NCBI GenBank assembly: GCA_017466065.1
Contig: JAFTUV010000010.1
Coordinates: 1 to 64,000 of the forward strand
DNA: 64,000 nt
Source of the DNA: Bacteroidaceae bacterium
GTDB taxonomy: Bacteria; Bacteroidota; Bacteroidia; Bacteroidales; Bacteroidaceae
Reading direction: 5' to 3'
Shown: piece after piece, positions 30,180 through 39,975 of the stretch
How positions within the stretch are numbered: position 1 is the stretch's first letter
Layout of the letters: each line of letters begins with the position of its first letter
The notes under the pieces: model-generated
Databases searched by the model: none
What the model was told of the DNA's origin: nothing
The model's input: only the letters and a program-made list of their open reading frames with translations
Position numbers and translations under genes: made by a program

Positions 30180-32087
30180 ATGGGAAAAATTATTGGAATC
30201 GACTTAGGTACAACAAACTCTTGTGTATCAGTTTTTGAGGGCAACGAGCCCGTAGTAATCACCAACAGCGAAGGCAAGCGCACCACCCCCTCGGTAGTGG
30301 CATTCATCGATGGCGGAGAGCGCAAGGTAGGCGACCCCGCAAAGCGTCAGGCCATCACCAACCCCAAACGCACAATATTCTCAATCAAGCGTTTTATGGG
30401 TGAGAATTGGCAGCAGGTGAGCAAAGAAATCTCTCGCGTACCTTATACCGTGAAAGAAGAGAACAATATGCCTCGCGTCGACATTGACGGCCGCTTGTAC
30501 ACTCCCCAAGAAATTTCGGCAATGATTTTGCAGAAGATGAAAAAAACAGCCGAGGACTATTTGGGACAAGAGGTTACCGAAGCTGTAATCACCGTACCCG
30601 CCTATTTCTCCGACTCACAGCGTCAGGCAACAAAAGAGGCCGGACAGATTGCGGGCCTCGAAGTAAAGCGTATCGTTAACGAGCCTACTGCCGCAGCACT
30701 TGCATACGGCATAGACAAAGCCAACAAAGATATGAAAATCGCAGTATTCGACCTTGGTGGCGGTACATTCGATATTTCAATCCTTGAATTTGGCGGCGGC
30801 GTATTCGAGGTACTCTCGACAAACGGCGACACACACCTTGGCGGTGACGATTTTGACCAAGTTATCATCGACTGGCTTGCCGGCGAGTTTATGCAGGAAG
30901 AGGGCACCGACCTCAAAGCCGATCCTATGGCATTGCAGCGTTTGAAGGAGGCTGCCGAGAAGGCAAAAATCGAGCTTTCATCGACAACATCGACCGAGAT
31001 TAACCTCCCCTACATCACCGCAACAGCAACAGGTCCCAAACACCTTGTAAAAACACTCACACGCGCAAAGTTCGAGTCTTTGGCACACAACCTCATACAG
31101 GCTTGCTTGGAACCTTGCAAACGCGCAATGAGCGACGCTGGATTGAGCAATTCGGACATTGACGAGGTAATTCTCGTAGGTGGCTCCACACGTATTCCCG
31201 CCGTGCAGAAGATTGTTGAAGACTTCTTCGGCAAGGCACCTTCAAAGGGCGTAAACCCCGACGAGGTTGTAGCAGTGGGCGCAGCCATCCAAGGTGCAAT
31301 CCTCAACAAAGAGGGCGGCGTAGGTGACATTGTACTTCTCGACGTAACTCCCCTCTCGATGGGTATCGAGACACTCGGCGGCGTAATGACAAAGCTCATC
31401 GACGCAAACACCACAATCCCCTGCAAGAAGAGCGAAACATTCTCAACAGCAGCCGACAACCAGACAGAAGTTACTATACACGTTCTGCAAGGCGAGCGTC
31501 CTATGGCCAACCAGAATAAGTCCATCGGACAGTTCAACCTCACAGGCATTGCTCCCGCACGCCGCGGCATTCCCCAGATTGAGGTAACATTCGACATTGA
31601 CGCAAACGGTATTCTCAAAGTATCGGCAAAGGACAAGGCCACCGGCAAGGAGCAGGCTATACGCATCGAGGCTTCGTCGGGATTAAGCAAAGAGGAGATT
31701 GAGCGTATGAAACAAGAGGCCGAAGCAAATGCAGATGCCGACAAAAAAGAGCGCGAGAGAATCGACAAGCTCAACCAAGCAGACTCAATGGTATTCCAGA
31801 CAAAGAACCAATTGAACGAGCTTGGCGACAAGATACCCGCCGACAAGAAAGCCCCCATCGAGGCCGCTGTTCAGAAGCTGGAAGAGGCACACAAGGCACA
31901 AGACCTTGCAGCCATCGACGCAGCAACCGCCGAGCTCAACAACGCTTGGCAGGCAGCAAGTGCCGAAATGTATGCCCAGAGTGGAGCACAGGGCGCACAA
32001 GGCGCACAACAGCAGAACACCGGCAGCCAGCAGAGCAGCAATAGCAATGACGATGTTCAGGATGCTGAATTTGAAGAGGTTAAGTAA
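30180..32087 (+). CDS. dnaK: Molecular chaperone DnaK (Hsp70)
   Basis: A 635-residue Hsp70. The N-terminal ATPase begins [17 protein letters not shown] and has [16 protein letters not shown] and [11 protein letters not shown]. The substrate-binding domain has [11 protein letters not shown] and the linker is [11 protein letters not shown]. The C-terminus is a Gln/Ser/Asn-rich tail ending [11 protein letters not shown], typical for bacterial DnaK. It folds and protects proteins with DnaJ and GrpE, whose genes are not adjacent. A perfect palindromic terminator follows, so it is transcribed alone. Confidence 0.98.
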   Translation: MGKIIGIDLGTTNSCVSVFEGNEPVVITNSEGKRTTPSVVAFIDGGERKVGDPAKRQAITNPKRTIFSIKRFMGENWQQVSKEISRVPYTVKEENNMPRVDIDGRLYTPQEISAMILQKMKKTAEDYLGQEVTEAVITVPAYFSDSQRQATKEAGQIAGLEVKRIVNEPTAAALAYGIDKANKDMKIAVFDLGGGTFDISILEFGGGVFEVLSTNGDTHLGGDDFDQVIIDWLAGEFMQEEGTDLKADPMALQRLKEAAEKAKIELSSTTSTEINLPYITATATGPKHLVKTLTRAKFESLAHNLIQACLEPCKRAMSDAGLSNSDIDEVILVGGSTRIPAVQKIVEDFFGKAPSKGVNPDEVVAVGAAIQGAILNKEGGVGDIVLLDVTPLSMGIETLGGVMTKLIDANTTIPCKKSETFSTAADNQTEVTIHVLQGERPMANQNKSIGQFNLTGIAPARRGIPQIEVTFDIDANGILKVSAKDKATGKEQAIRIEASSGLSKEEIERMKQEAEANADADKKERERIDKLNQADSMVFQTKNQLNELGDKIPADKKAPIEAAVQKLEEAHKAQDLAAIDAATAELNNAWQAASAEMYAQSGAQGAQGAQQQNTGSQQSSNSNDDVQDAEFEEVK

Positions 32088-32107
32088 TTCATCAAACACT
32101 TGATAAA

Positions 32108-32140
32108 AACAGAGATTGCCGCGGCAATCTCTGTTTTTTT
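32108..32140 (+). terminator. Terminator of dnaK
   Basis: A 28-base perfect palindrome at 32108-32135 (AACAGAGATTGCC repeated inverted) followed by a T run to 32140, 20 nt after the dnaK stop. Confidence 0.9.
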
Positions 32141-32395
32141 GTCACCACACCCAAGTTACTGTTTCGCAACGCAGGCACGGCAACAGGGCACAAGAACGGT
32201 AAATTAGGACCCAATTAAGAAAACGCACAAAAACACCAAAAAGTATCCGAAATGCGCGCAATAGGGGGGGGTGAAACGGATGCCTTTTTGTCATTTTTTC
32301 ACTTTTTCTTCTTTATTTTTCAAAAATAATGTATTTTCGCAGAATATTCTTATTGAAGAATAAACACGCTGACACAAACAAATATAAAATACAAT
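32141..32395 (+). promoter_or_regulatory. Leader region of the aryl-polyene-type cluster
   Basis: Contains an imperfect long hairpin (32237-32249 with 32277-32290, CAAAAAGTATCCG against CGGATGCCTTTTTG) whose loop holds a run of eight G (32264-32271). A TATTTTCG at 32332-32339 resembles a -7 box with one mismatch. It is followed by ATTCTT-ATTG-AAGAAT (32346-32361), a 6-bp inverted repeat that could be an operator. No gene fits here. Confidence 0.45.
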
Positions 32396-33919
32396 ATGGC
32401 TGCATTAAATTATGAGCAAATAAAAGGCCTTCTATTTAACGACGAAAAATTGTCCATCGACAATGAAACAATCGCCAAGATAGAAGAATGTTTCTCTTTT
32501 TTGGAAGATTTCTGCAAAGACAAAGTAATCTATGGTATAAACACAGGCTTTGGCCCGATGGCCCAATGGCGAGTAGATGACAAATACTTGAACGAGCTGC
32601 AATACAACATTATACGCAGCCACTCTACCGGAGCCGGGGCTCCCCTGCCCGACATTTATGTAAAAGCTGCGATGATTGCCCGAGTGGGCACATTCCTGCA
32701 AGCAAAATCGGGAATTCACCCCGAGCTTGTATTGCTCTTGCAGGAATTCATAAACAGAGGCATATACCCCTTCATTCCCGAGCACGGCAGTGTGGGTGCC
32801 AGCGGCGACCTTGTTCAGCTTGCCCACATTGCACTGACATTGATTGGCGAGGGTAAAGTACACTACAAAGGCGAATGGAGAAACTCGAAAGAGGTATTGG
32901 ACGAGAATGGCTTGAAACCCTTTAAGTTGCGCATAAGAGAGGGCCTTTCGGCAACAAACGGCACATCGGTGATGACCGGAATTGCCCTTGTGAACCAATA
33001 CTACGCCGAAATTCTTTTAGACTGGGCAACACTCGCATCGGTGTGGATGAACGAAATAGCATCGTCATACGATGATATGATGGCTGTGGAGCTTAATTCT
33101 TGCAGACGACAGAATGGCCAACAGATAATCGCCGGCCGAATGAGAGAGCTTGCCAAAGGAAGCAACCGACTCAAAAAGAGAGAGCACGAGCTATACAACG
33201 CCAACAACAAGAGCGAGGTTTTTGAGCACAAAGTTCAAGCATACTATTCACTGCGCTGCACTCCACAGATTCTCGGCCCCATCTATGACACATTGGCACA
33301 ATCGCGCCAAGTGCTCGACAATGAGGTAAATTCGGCGTGCGACAACCCCATCGTCGACCCCGTATCCAAAAACGTTTATCACGGTGGAAACTTCCACGGA
33401 GATTATATATCACTGGAACAGGACAAGATGAAGATTGCAATGGTGCGCCTCGCAATGACCGCCGAAAGACAGCTCAACTATCTGTTCCACGACCGTATAA
33501 ACGGCATTCTGCCTCCATTCCTGAATTTAGGAACACTCGGCCTGAACTATGGAATGCAAGCCTGCCAGTTCACGGCAACATCTACAACCGCCGAATGCCA
33601 GACACTCGCAATGCCCAACTACGTACACAGCATCCCCAACAACAACGACAATCAGGATATTGTCAGTATGGGAACAAACACCGCATTGCTCTGCAAAAAA
33701 GTCATCGAGAACACTTTGCAGGTTACATCCATCCTGTTTATCGCACTCGCACAGGCTGTCGATTGCTTGAAGATAAGCGACAAGCTCTCACCCGCCGTAA
33801 AAGAGCAATACGACAAGATTAGAAGCATTGTCCCTGTATTCATCGAGGACACACCTTTCTACGATGAAATAAAGAGCATTGAGAATTACTTGATTGAAAA
33901 TCCTTTAAATTTAAAATAA
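32396..33919 (+). CDS. Aromatic amino acid ammonia-lyase (HAL/TAL family), starter-unit enzyme
   Basis: A 507-residue MIO-type lyase. The self-forming cofactor triad Ala-Ser-Gly is at 135-137 (GSVGASGDLVQ), the catalytic Tyr is in IYGINTGFG (about 46) and the Asn/Gln set is in QNGQQI and ACDNPIVDP. The selectivity pair is Ser75-His76 (NIIRSHSTGAG), a His-lyase-like pair rather than the His-Leu of Rhodobacter TAL. In flexirubin clusters (for example Flavobacterium johnsoniae) a lyase of this length deaminates tyrosine to 4-coumarate. Here it is the first gene of a polyene cluster and probably supplies a cinnamate or coumarate starter; whether Tyr, Phe or His is used cannot be read. Confidence 0.88.
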   Translation: MAALNYEQIKGLLFNDEKLSIDNETIAKIEECFSFLEDFCKDKVIYGINTGFGPMAQWRVDDKYLNELQYNIIRSHSTGAGAPLPDIYVKAAMIARVGTFLQAKSGIHPELVLLLQEFINRGIYPFIPEHGSVGASGDLVQLAHIALTLIGEGKVHYKGEWRNSKEVLDENGLKPFKLRIREGLSATNGTSVMTGIALVNQYYAEILLDWATLASVWMNEIASSYDDMMAVELNSCRRQNGQQIIAGRMRELAKGSNRLKKREHELYNANNKSEVFEHKVQAYYSLRCTPQILGPIYDTLAQSRQVLDNEVNSACDNPIVDPVSKNVYHGGNFHGDYISLEQDKMKIAMVRLAMTAERQLNYLFHDRINGILPPFLNLGTLGLNYGMQACQFTATSTTAECQTLAMPNYVHSIPNNNDNQDIVSMGTNTALLCKKVIENTLQVTSILFIALAQAVDCLKISDKLSPAVKEQYDKIRSIVPVFIEDTPFYDEIKSIENYLIENPLNLK

Positions 33920-33921
33920 TT

Positions 33922-34650
33922 ATGAAATACGCATTAGTAACAGGAGGTTCAAGAGGATTGGGACGTGCTGTATGCATAAAACTTGCACAACAGGGCATTC
34001 CTGTTATTATCAACTATCAGTCTAATGCCGAGGCTGCCGAAGAGGTAAAAGAGATTATAACCTCGAATGGCGGCATTGCCGAATTGCTGCCCTTCAACGT
34101 GTCGGACAAGGAATCGGTTGACGAAGCATTGGAGAAATGGGAAATAGAACACCCCGACGACTATATCTCAATTCTGGTAAACAACGCCGGAATAAGACAG
34201 GATAATCTTATGATATTCCTGAAAGACGAGCAGTGGGACAATGTGATAAACGTTTCCCTTAACGGATTCTTCTACGTAACAAGGCGTGTATTGAAGAATA
34301 TGATGACAAAAAGATACGGTCGCATCATAAATATGGCATCACTGTCGGGAATAAAGGGAATGCCGGGCCAGACAAACTATTCGGCGGCAAAGGCAGCACT
34401 CATAGGTGCCACAAAAGCCTTGGCACAGGAGGTTGCAGCCCGAAAAGTTACAGTGAACGCTGTTGCCCCCGGATTCATCACAACAGATATGACCAAGGAG
34501 CTCGACGAGGACACATTGAAGAAGTTGGTACCTATGCAACGCTTCGGCAAGCCCGAGGAGGTTGCCTCATTGGTATCGTTCCTTGCATCGGAAGACTCCT
34601 CTTACATAACAGGAGAAGTTATATCAATTAATGGCGGATTATACACATAA
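33922..34650 (+). CDS. 3-oxoacyl-ACP reductase (FabG-like)
   Basis: A 242-residue short-chain dehydrogenase. NADPH site TGGSRGLGRAV, NNAGI at ~90, catalytic Ser in MASLSGIKG, Tyr and Lys in YSAAKAALIG, and the C-terminal ITGEVISINGG. It would reduce the beta-keto group after each elongation step of the polyene. It starts 2 nt after the ammonia-lyase stop, and the next ketosynthase begins 4 nt downstream. Confidence 0.92.
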   Translation: MKYALVTGGSRGLGRAVCIKLAQQGIPVIINYQSNAEAAEEVKEIITSNGGIAELLPFNVSDKESVDEALEKWEIEHPDDYISILVNNAGIRQDNLMIFLKDEQWDNVINVSLNGFFYVTRRVLKNMMTKRYGRIINMASLSGIKGMPGQTNYSAAKAALIGATKALAQEVAARKVTVNAVAPGFITTDMTKELDEDTLKKLVPMQRFGKPEEVASLVSFLASEDSSYITGEVISINGGLYT

Positions 34651-34654
34651 TTCA

Positions 34655-35878
34655 ATGAAAAGAAGAGTAGTTATAACAGGAATGGGAATTTGGTCCTGCC
34701 TGGGCACAAGTTTAGAGGAAGTATGCAAGTCGTTGCAAGAGGGAAAATCGGGAATCGGGCTTGAAGAGGCAAGGCTTGAATATGGATACAGGTCGGCACT
34801 GACAGGTATTGTAGAGAAGCCGATGTTGAAGAAACTGATTGACCGTCACACAAGAGCCGGAATGAGCGAAGAGGCCGAGTATGCCTATATGGCAAGCAAA
34901 CAGGCCTTCGAGCAATCGGGCATCAATAGTGAGTATTTGAGCAACAACGAAGTAGGAGTTATATTTGGCAACGACTCATCGGCAAAGCCGGTAATAGAGT
35001 CGGCACAGATAATGAACGAAAAGCACGACTCGCAGTTGTTGGGCTATGGATTGATTTTCCAATCGATGAACTCCACCGTAACAATGAACCTGAGCACCAT
35101 ATTCAAACTCAAAGGCATAAACTTCACGGTGAGTGCAGCCTGTGCAAGCGGTTCACACTCCATAGGTCTCGGCTATATGTTGATTAAGCAAGGCCTGCAA
35201 GATGTCATTCTTTGCGGAGGAGCACAAGAAACAAACTACTACTCAATGGCAACCTTCGATGCCCTTGCAGCATTCTCTACAAGAATGGAGGATCCCACAA
35301 AGGCATCAAGGCCATTCGACGCCAACCGCGACGGCCTCATCCCCAGCGGTGGTGCAGCAGCCTTGATACTCGAAGATTACGACCACGCAGTAGCCCGTGG
35401 CGCAAACATCATCGCCGAGGTTGTGGGCTACGGCTTCTCGTCTAACGGTGGCGGAATTTCACAACCCAGCGACAATGGATGCGTAATAGCAATGTCACGC
35501 GCAATGGCCGATGCCGGTGTAACCCCCGACGATATTGACTACATCAATGCCCACGCCACATCTACCCGACAGGGAGATATGTATGAGGCAATGGCTCTCG
35601 ACCGCCTGTTCCAAGGCAAGAAGGCCCACATCAGTTCCACAAAGTCGATGACAGGGCACGAGTGCTGGATGGCAGGAGCCAGCGAAGCTGTTTATTCAAT
35701 ATTGATGATGCAGAATAACTTTGTTGCCCCCAACATAAATCTTGAAACTCCCGACGAATATTCCAAGGACCTGAATATTGCAACAAGAACCATAAACAAG
35801 GAGATAAACATAGTTCTGTCGAACTCCTTTGGCTTTGGTGGAACCAACAGTGCATTAATCTTAAAGAAAATAAGTTAA
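34655..35878 (+). CDS. Beta-ketoacyl-ACP synthase (FabF/FabB-like), first ketosynthase
   Basis: A 407-residue condensing enzyme with a complete Cys-His-His triad: Cys163 in AACASGSHS, His in INAHATSTRQGD and His in KSMTGHECWMAG. The C-terminal signature NSFGFGGTNSAL is present. The ATG at 34655 is chosen (MKRRVVITGMG) because an upstream ATG at 34631 lies inside fabG and adds nonconserved residues. It probably performs some of the malonyl-ACP condensations of the aryl polyene. Confidence 0.9.
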   Translation: MKRRVVITGMGIWSCLGTSLEEVCKSLQEGKSGIGLEEARLEYGYRSALTGIVEKPMLKKLIDRHTRAGMSEEAEYAYMASKQAFEQSGINSEYLSNNEVGVIFGNDSSAKPVIESAQIMNEKHDSQLLGYGLIFQSMNSTVTMNLSTIFKLKGINFTVSAACASGSHSIGLGYMLIKQGLQDVILCGGAQETNYYSMATFDALAAFSTRMEDPTKASRPFDANRDGLIPSGGAAALILEDYDHAVARGANIIAEVVGYGFSSNGGGISQPSDNGCVIAMSRAMADAGVTPDDIDYINAHATSTRQGDMYEAMALDRLFQGKKAHISSTKSMTGHECWMAGASEAVYSILMMQNNFVAPNINLETPDEYSKDLNIATRTINKEINIVLSNSFGFGGTNSALILKKIS

Positions 35879-35879
35879 G

Positions 35880-36539
35880 ATGTACATTATAGCAATATTA
35901 TTCACTGTTCTTTTTGGTGCAGGAACCATTCAAGCGCAAAACCCGACAGAACAGACCGGCACCGGGTCCTTGTATGAGCTTGCGGTATTGGGAAAAGCCT
36001 ATTTTGAAGCAGATTTCTCAAAAGCATCCATTCACCATATGTCGGAAGAATTATTTGCCGAATATGAGGCTGATTGGTACAAGGATAAGCCCCTAATAAC
36101 TTCTTTTTTCCGAAGTTACTTTTCAGAGCAGCTTGATGAGCTACTGATATTTGTAACAAAAGAGGATGCAATATACACTATACGTTGGGTGGTAACACAC
36201 ATAAGCCTTAGTGGAGATATAAAAAGTGAACTGCATATTGTAGATAAAAATGGTAATATTCTGGAAGAAATTACAGATATTATAGCAAGAGGCGGCTCTA
36301 TTGGAAGCAAACTTAATTTGATTAAAGACGGAACAAAGAGAAGTGGCAGCCGAGCAGGCTATCTTTTAAAAAAGAGATTAAAAAAAGAATTGAAAAGACA
36401 TAAAAAGAGTGTCACGAAACAAGGGAAGAAGCAAGAGTACCAAATGCAGGAAAGAGATAAGGCTGTTTATAATAAATCAGTGAAACATAACGACTTTACA
36501 GATATCGACACAAGCCTTGACACTCCTTATGAGTACTAA
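35880..36539 (+). CDS. Secreted hypothetical protein in the polyene cluster
   Basis: A 219-residue protein with a signal peptide (MYIIAILFTVLFGAGTIQAQ). The mature N-terminal half has mixed alpha/beta character (FEADFSKASIHHMSEELFA), while the C-terminal third is very basic (LKKRLKKELKRHKKSVTKQG). No family recognised. The stop of the preceding ketosynthase precedes its ATG by a single base, so it belongs to the transcript. More AT-rich than its neighbours. Confidence 0.6.
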   Translation: MYIIAILFTVLFGAGTIQAQNPTEQTGTGSLYELAVLGKAYFEADFSKASIHHMSEELFAEYEADWYKDKPLITSFFRSYFSEQLDELLIFVTKEDAIYTIRWVVTHISLSGDIKSELHIVDKNGNILEEITDIIARGGSIGSKLNLIKDGTKRSGSRAGYLLKKRLKKELKRHKKSVTKQGKKQEYQMQERDKAVYNKSVKHNDFTDIDTSLDTPYEY

Positions 36540-36644
36540 AATATATTGCAACAAAGGGACACAAACAAAAACAATTTAACACTTTCAGATTCTATGGATT
36601 TGAAGAAAAAAAACAACACATTACTATTAAAAACTAATTGAATT

Positions 36645-37274
36645 ATGAAAACAAGATTTTTTGGTGTTCTTCTGACACTCTTTTTAGTAAACATTTCTGC
36701 TTTTGCAGGTGATATTGAAGTTATCTCCGGTGACCTGTCGGTAATTTTCAATAAAGAAATTAAAGCAACGGTTAAGTTTGATTACACCGACCTTATCCTC
36801 GAAGGAAAGCCCTATATGGAACATTTGAAATCCAAAGGGGAGGATTTTGTAAGGGATTGGCCCGGAGAATCGACAGCAAGCGAACTGTACTTCACAAGAT
36901 GCTGGAACAAAGACAACAAGAAAGGTATGCAGATAACAACGACGGAAGATAGTGAATACCTGATGTATTTCCACGTTAAGAAGATGCATCTGGGCAGTGG
37001 CGCAGCAGCAATGGTTGTTGGCTTTGGAGCAGGTGGAGCCAGTATGTCGGGAACAATGTATATTTTCAAAGGTTCAAACCCCATACCCGTTCTAACCGTT
37101 GAGATTGACGACCAGACAGGCAGAGGCGCAATGACAGAAATTGCCAGAAGAACCGACCTGTATGGAGAATTGGCAGAAGACCTCGTTGATGAGTTGAAAG
37201 ACACAGATGAATCGGACGTGAAGCCTTCGACAACCCCTGTAAAAAATTTACCTAACCTCGACTTTACAAAATGA
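36645..37274 (+). CDS. Secreted hypothetical protein, possibly DUF4410-like
   Basis: A 209-residue protein with a signal peptide (MKTRFFGVLLTLFLVNISAFAG) and no lipobox Cys. The middle contains GSGAAAMVVGFGAGGASMSG followed by a strand with DDQTGRG, an arrangement resembling DUF4410 periplasmic proteins; this similarity is only by eye. Its stop codon overlaps the methyltransferase start (ATGA), which ties it to the cluster. A 105-bp gap separates it from the preceding gene. Confidence 0.6.
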   Translation: MKTRFFGVLLTLFLVNISAFAGDIEVISGDLSVIFNKEIKATVKFDYTDLILEGKPYMEHLKSKGEDFVRDWPGESTASELYFTRCWNKDNKKGMQITTTEDSEYLMYFHVKKMHLGSGAAAMVVGFGAGGASMSGTMYIFKGSNPIPVLTVEIDDQTGRGAMTEIARRTDLYGELAEDLVDELKDTDESDVKPSTTPVKNLPNLDFTK

Positions 37275-38377
37275 AACTATTTCCCGCATTAGAAGAAAAA
37301 TATACCAAAGAGCAATACTCGGCAAGGGACGCACAGCGACTCGCCGAATTTATTGCCTTCGGCCCCATAGTATTCCAAGCATCGAGATTGATGATTAAAT
37401 TCGGAATACTGCAATTATTGAGAGATAACGACGGCGGATTAACCCGTGCCGAGATTGCAAGCCGCACAGGCCTTTCCGATTATGCAGTAAAGATTCTTAC
37501 CGATGCGTCACTCACAATCGGTTCGATACTCGTTGACACAGAAACAGACAAATTCACACTGTCGAAGGTAGGCTGGTTCCTTTTGAACGACCCTGCCACA
37601 CGCGTGAACATCGACTTTAACCACGATGTGAACTACATTGGAATGTTCGACCTCGAAGAGGCATTGACCGAGGGCAAGCCCGCCGGCCTTAAATACTTTG
37701 GAGAGTGGGACACTGTTTATGAGGGCCTTTCAAGACTGCCCGAACAGGTGCAGAAGAGCTGGTTCGCATTTGACCACTTCTACTCCGACTGCTCATTCGA
37801 CGAGGCTTTGAAAATCGTATTCAAAGACAATACCACAAAGAACCTTATCGACGTTGGTGGTAACACCGGCCGTTGGGCTATGAAGTGCGTGGGTTACGAC
37901 AAGGATGTGCAGGTGACCATTATGGACCTGCCGCAGCAGCTTGAACTTATGCGCAACGCAACAAAGGGACTCGAAGGTGCCGACAGAATAAACGGATACG
38001 GGCTTAACCTGCTCGACCCGGCAGCGTCATTCCCCACCGACAAGGAGTATGACGCTATCTGGATGAGCCAGTTCCTCGATTGTTTCAGCCTCGAAGAGAT
38101 TGTGAGCATCCTGAAACGTGCAGCAAAGATAATGACTCCCAACACCCGTCTGTATATAATGGAGACACTCTGGGACCGTCAAAGATTCGAGCCGGCAGCA
38201 TTCTGCTTGGCGCAGATAAGCATATATTTCACAGCCATTGCCAACGGAAACAGCAAGATGTATCACTCCGAAGATATGATAAAAGCCGTGAACGATGCAG
38301 GCTTGGAGGTAGAGACCATACACGATCACTTGGGACAAGGACACAGTATAATTGTTTGTAAAATTAAAAATATTTAA
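37271..38377 (+). CDS. SAM-dependent O-methyltransferase
   Basis: A 368-residue class I methyltransferase of the acetylserotonin/caffeate O-methyltransferase type. The N-terminal ~100 residues form a winged-helix dimerisation domain (GGLTRAEIASRTGLSDYAVK). Motif I is LIDVGGNTGRWAMKC, followed by TIMDLPQQLELM and the C-terminal YIMETLW segment. Such enzymes methylate phenolic hydroxyls, so the head-group phenol of the aryl polyene is the likely substrate. The start overlaps the preceding stop (ATGA). Confidence 0.85.
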   Translation: MKLFPALEEKYTKEQYSARDAQRLAEFIAFGPIVFQASRLMIKFGILQLLRDNDGGLTRAEIASRTGLSDYAVKILTDASLTIGSILVDTETDKFTLSKVGWFLLNDPATRVNIDFNHDVNYIGMFDLEEALTEGKPAGLKYFGEWDTVYEGLSRLPEQVQKSWFAFDHFYSDCSFDEALKIVFKDNTTKNLIDVGGNTGRWAMKCVGYDKDVQVTIMDLPQQLELMRNATKGLEGADRINGYGLNLLDPAASFPTDKEYDAIWMSQFLDCFSLEEIVSILKRAAKIMTPNTRLYIMETLWDRQRFEPAAFCLAQISIYFTAIANGNSKMYHSEDMIKAVNDAGLEVETIHDHLGQGHSIIVCKIKNI

Positions 38378-38382
38378 ACACG

Positions 38383-38628
38383 ATGGACAGAAAAGTTATT
38401 GAAGAGAAAGTAAGAGAGTTTTTGATTGAGGACCTTGAAATTGACGAGGAGAAAATCTATGATGATGCCCGCCTGAAAGAGGACATAGGCATCGACAGTT
38501 TGGACTATGTTGACATTGTTGTAATCGTAGAGAGAAACTTCGGCTTCAAAATCAAGCCCGAAAATATGATGGATGTAAAAACCCTCAAAGATTTCTGCGA
38601 CTACATAGAGAGCAACGTTAATCAATAA
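38383..38628 (+). CDS. Acyl carrier protein 1
   Basis: An 81-residue acidic four-helix carrier. The phosphopantetheine attachment residue is Ser39 in IGIDSLDYVDIV. It would carry the aryl starter or the growing polyene chain. No phosphopantetheinyl transferase is encoded in the window. It lies 5 nt after the methyltransferase. Confidence 0.9.
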   Translation: MDRKVIEEKVREFLIEDLEIDEEKIYDDARLKEDIGIDSLDYVDIVVIVERNFGFKIKPENMMDVKTLKDFCDYIESNVNQ

Positions 38629-38643
38629 AAAAACCATCGGCTT

Positions 38644-39531
38644 GTGAACGATACCGCAAACACAAAATGGTCGGGAAAGACCGGGGGGCAAAAATGGATG
38701 CAGAAGAGCCTGATTATCCTATTTCGGATGGTTAACATCAGGATTATGTATGCAATAATGGCACTTGTAATCCCTTTCTATATGATATTTGATAGAAAGG
38801 GCTACAATTCTATATATTCATTCTTCCGCAACAGGTTCTCCTACTCCCCTTTCAAAGCCTTTGTAAATGTATATATAAATCAATTTACATTCGGGCAGGT
38901 TATTTTAGACCGCTTTGCGTTCTACGCAGGTAAAAGATTTCAGATAAATATCATTGGCAACGAGCACTATGAAGAGCTCATAGGACAGGAGGATGGTTTT
39001 CTTATCCTCAGTTCCCACGTTGGAAACTATGAGCTGGCCGGTTATCATTTGAAAGCCACGAAGAAGAGCATACACCCACTTATTTATGGTGGGGAAACTG
39101 CTACTGTTATGAAAAACAGAAGCAAAATGTTTGCCGGGCATAATATTGAGATGATTCCGGTAAAATCGGATATGTCACATTTGTTTGAGATTAACAATAC
39201 GTTAAGGGATGGTAACGTTGTCAGTATGCCGGGCGACAGAATTTTTGGTTCTGCCAAATTTATCGACCTGACATTCTTGGGGGAAAAGGCAAAATTCCCA
39301 TTAGGCCCGTTCGCCACAGCAGTGCAGCGTGAAGTTTCAATTATCTCCATATTTGTAATGAAGGAGTCGACCAACAAATACACAATCTTTGTAAAAAGGT
39401 TCGACACTCCTTCGGGAACAAACAGAAAGGAGAAAATGGAGTTCTTGGCAAAGCAATTCGTGTCGAATTTGGAGGAGATGGTACAGAAATACCCCACACA
39501 ATGGTTTAACTATTATGACTTTTGGGAATGA
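38644..39531 (+). CDS. LpxL/HtrB-family acyltransferase
   Basis: A 295-residue protein starting with GTG. One N-terminal hydrophobic anchor (about residues 32-48) is followed by the HX4E motif of lipid A-type acyltransferases in SSHVGNYELAG. The later GDRIFGSAKFIDLTFLGE and FPLGPFATA segments fit the family. It probably transfers the finished aryl polyene chain from an ACP to a glycerol or sugar lipid at the inner membrane. Its stop overlaps the following dehydratase start. Confidence 0.85.
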   Translation: MNDTANTKWSGKTGGQKWMQKSLIILFRMVNIRIMYAIMALVIPFYMIFDRKGYNSIYSFFRNRFSYSPFKAFVNVYINQFTFGQVILDRFAFYAGKRFQINIIGNEHYEELIGQEDGFLILSSHVGNYELAGYHLKATKKSIHPLIYGGETATVMKNRSKMFAGHNIEMIPVKSDMSHLFEINNTLRDGNVVSMPGDRIFGSAKFIDLTFLGEKAKFPLGPFATAVQREVSIISIFVMKESTNKYTIFVKRFDTPSGTNRKEKMEFLAKQFVSNLEEMVQKYPTQWFNYYDFWE

Positions 39532-39974
39532 GTAAAGAGTTTGAATCGATAGACATACTGAAACTGCTTCCGCAACAACCGCCGTTTGTTATGGTGGACA
39601 AATTGTTGCATTTCGACCCGCAGGTAACAACCACAGGCCTGCGCATAGAAAAGGATAATATTTTTGTTGAAAATGGGGTATTTACCCCCTCGGGACTTAT
39701 CGAGAATATTGCACAGACCTGTGCCGCGAGAATGGGCTACATTAACCAGTTTATCTACAAGGAGAATGTAAAGCTCGGCTTCATCGGTTCTGTGAGGAAT
39801 TTGGAGATTGCAAGATGCCCCAAAGCCGGCGAGGAACTTACCACATCCATAAAAATTATGGAGGAGGTGTTCCAGATGACATTGGTGGAGGCCGAAGTTA
39901 AGGTAGGCGATGAAACTATCGTGACATCGGAAATGAAGATTGCACTTAGTGACATTGATTCTAATGCTGACTGA
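39528..39974 (+). CDS. Hot-dog-fold 3-hydroxyacyl-ACP dehydratase-like protein without catalytic His
   Basis: About 148 residues, with LLPQQPPFVMVDKLLHF at the N-terminus as in FabZ/ApeP-like proteins. The usual HFPGxPxxPG catalytic segment is replaced by FTPSGLIENIAQTCAAR, so the active-site His is absent. It probably pairs with the complete dehydratase encoded at 46070. The ATG at 39528 (ATGA overlap with the acyltransferase stop) is preferred to the ATG two codons upstream. Confidence 0.8.
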   Translation: MSKEFESIDILKLLPQQPPFVMVDKLLHFDPQVTTTGLRIEKDNIFVENGVFTPSGLIENIAQTCAARMGYINQFIYKENVKLGFIGSVRNLEIARCPKAGEELTTSIKIMEEVFQMTLVEAEVKVGDETIVTSEMKIALSDIDSNAD

Positions 39975-39975
39975 A

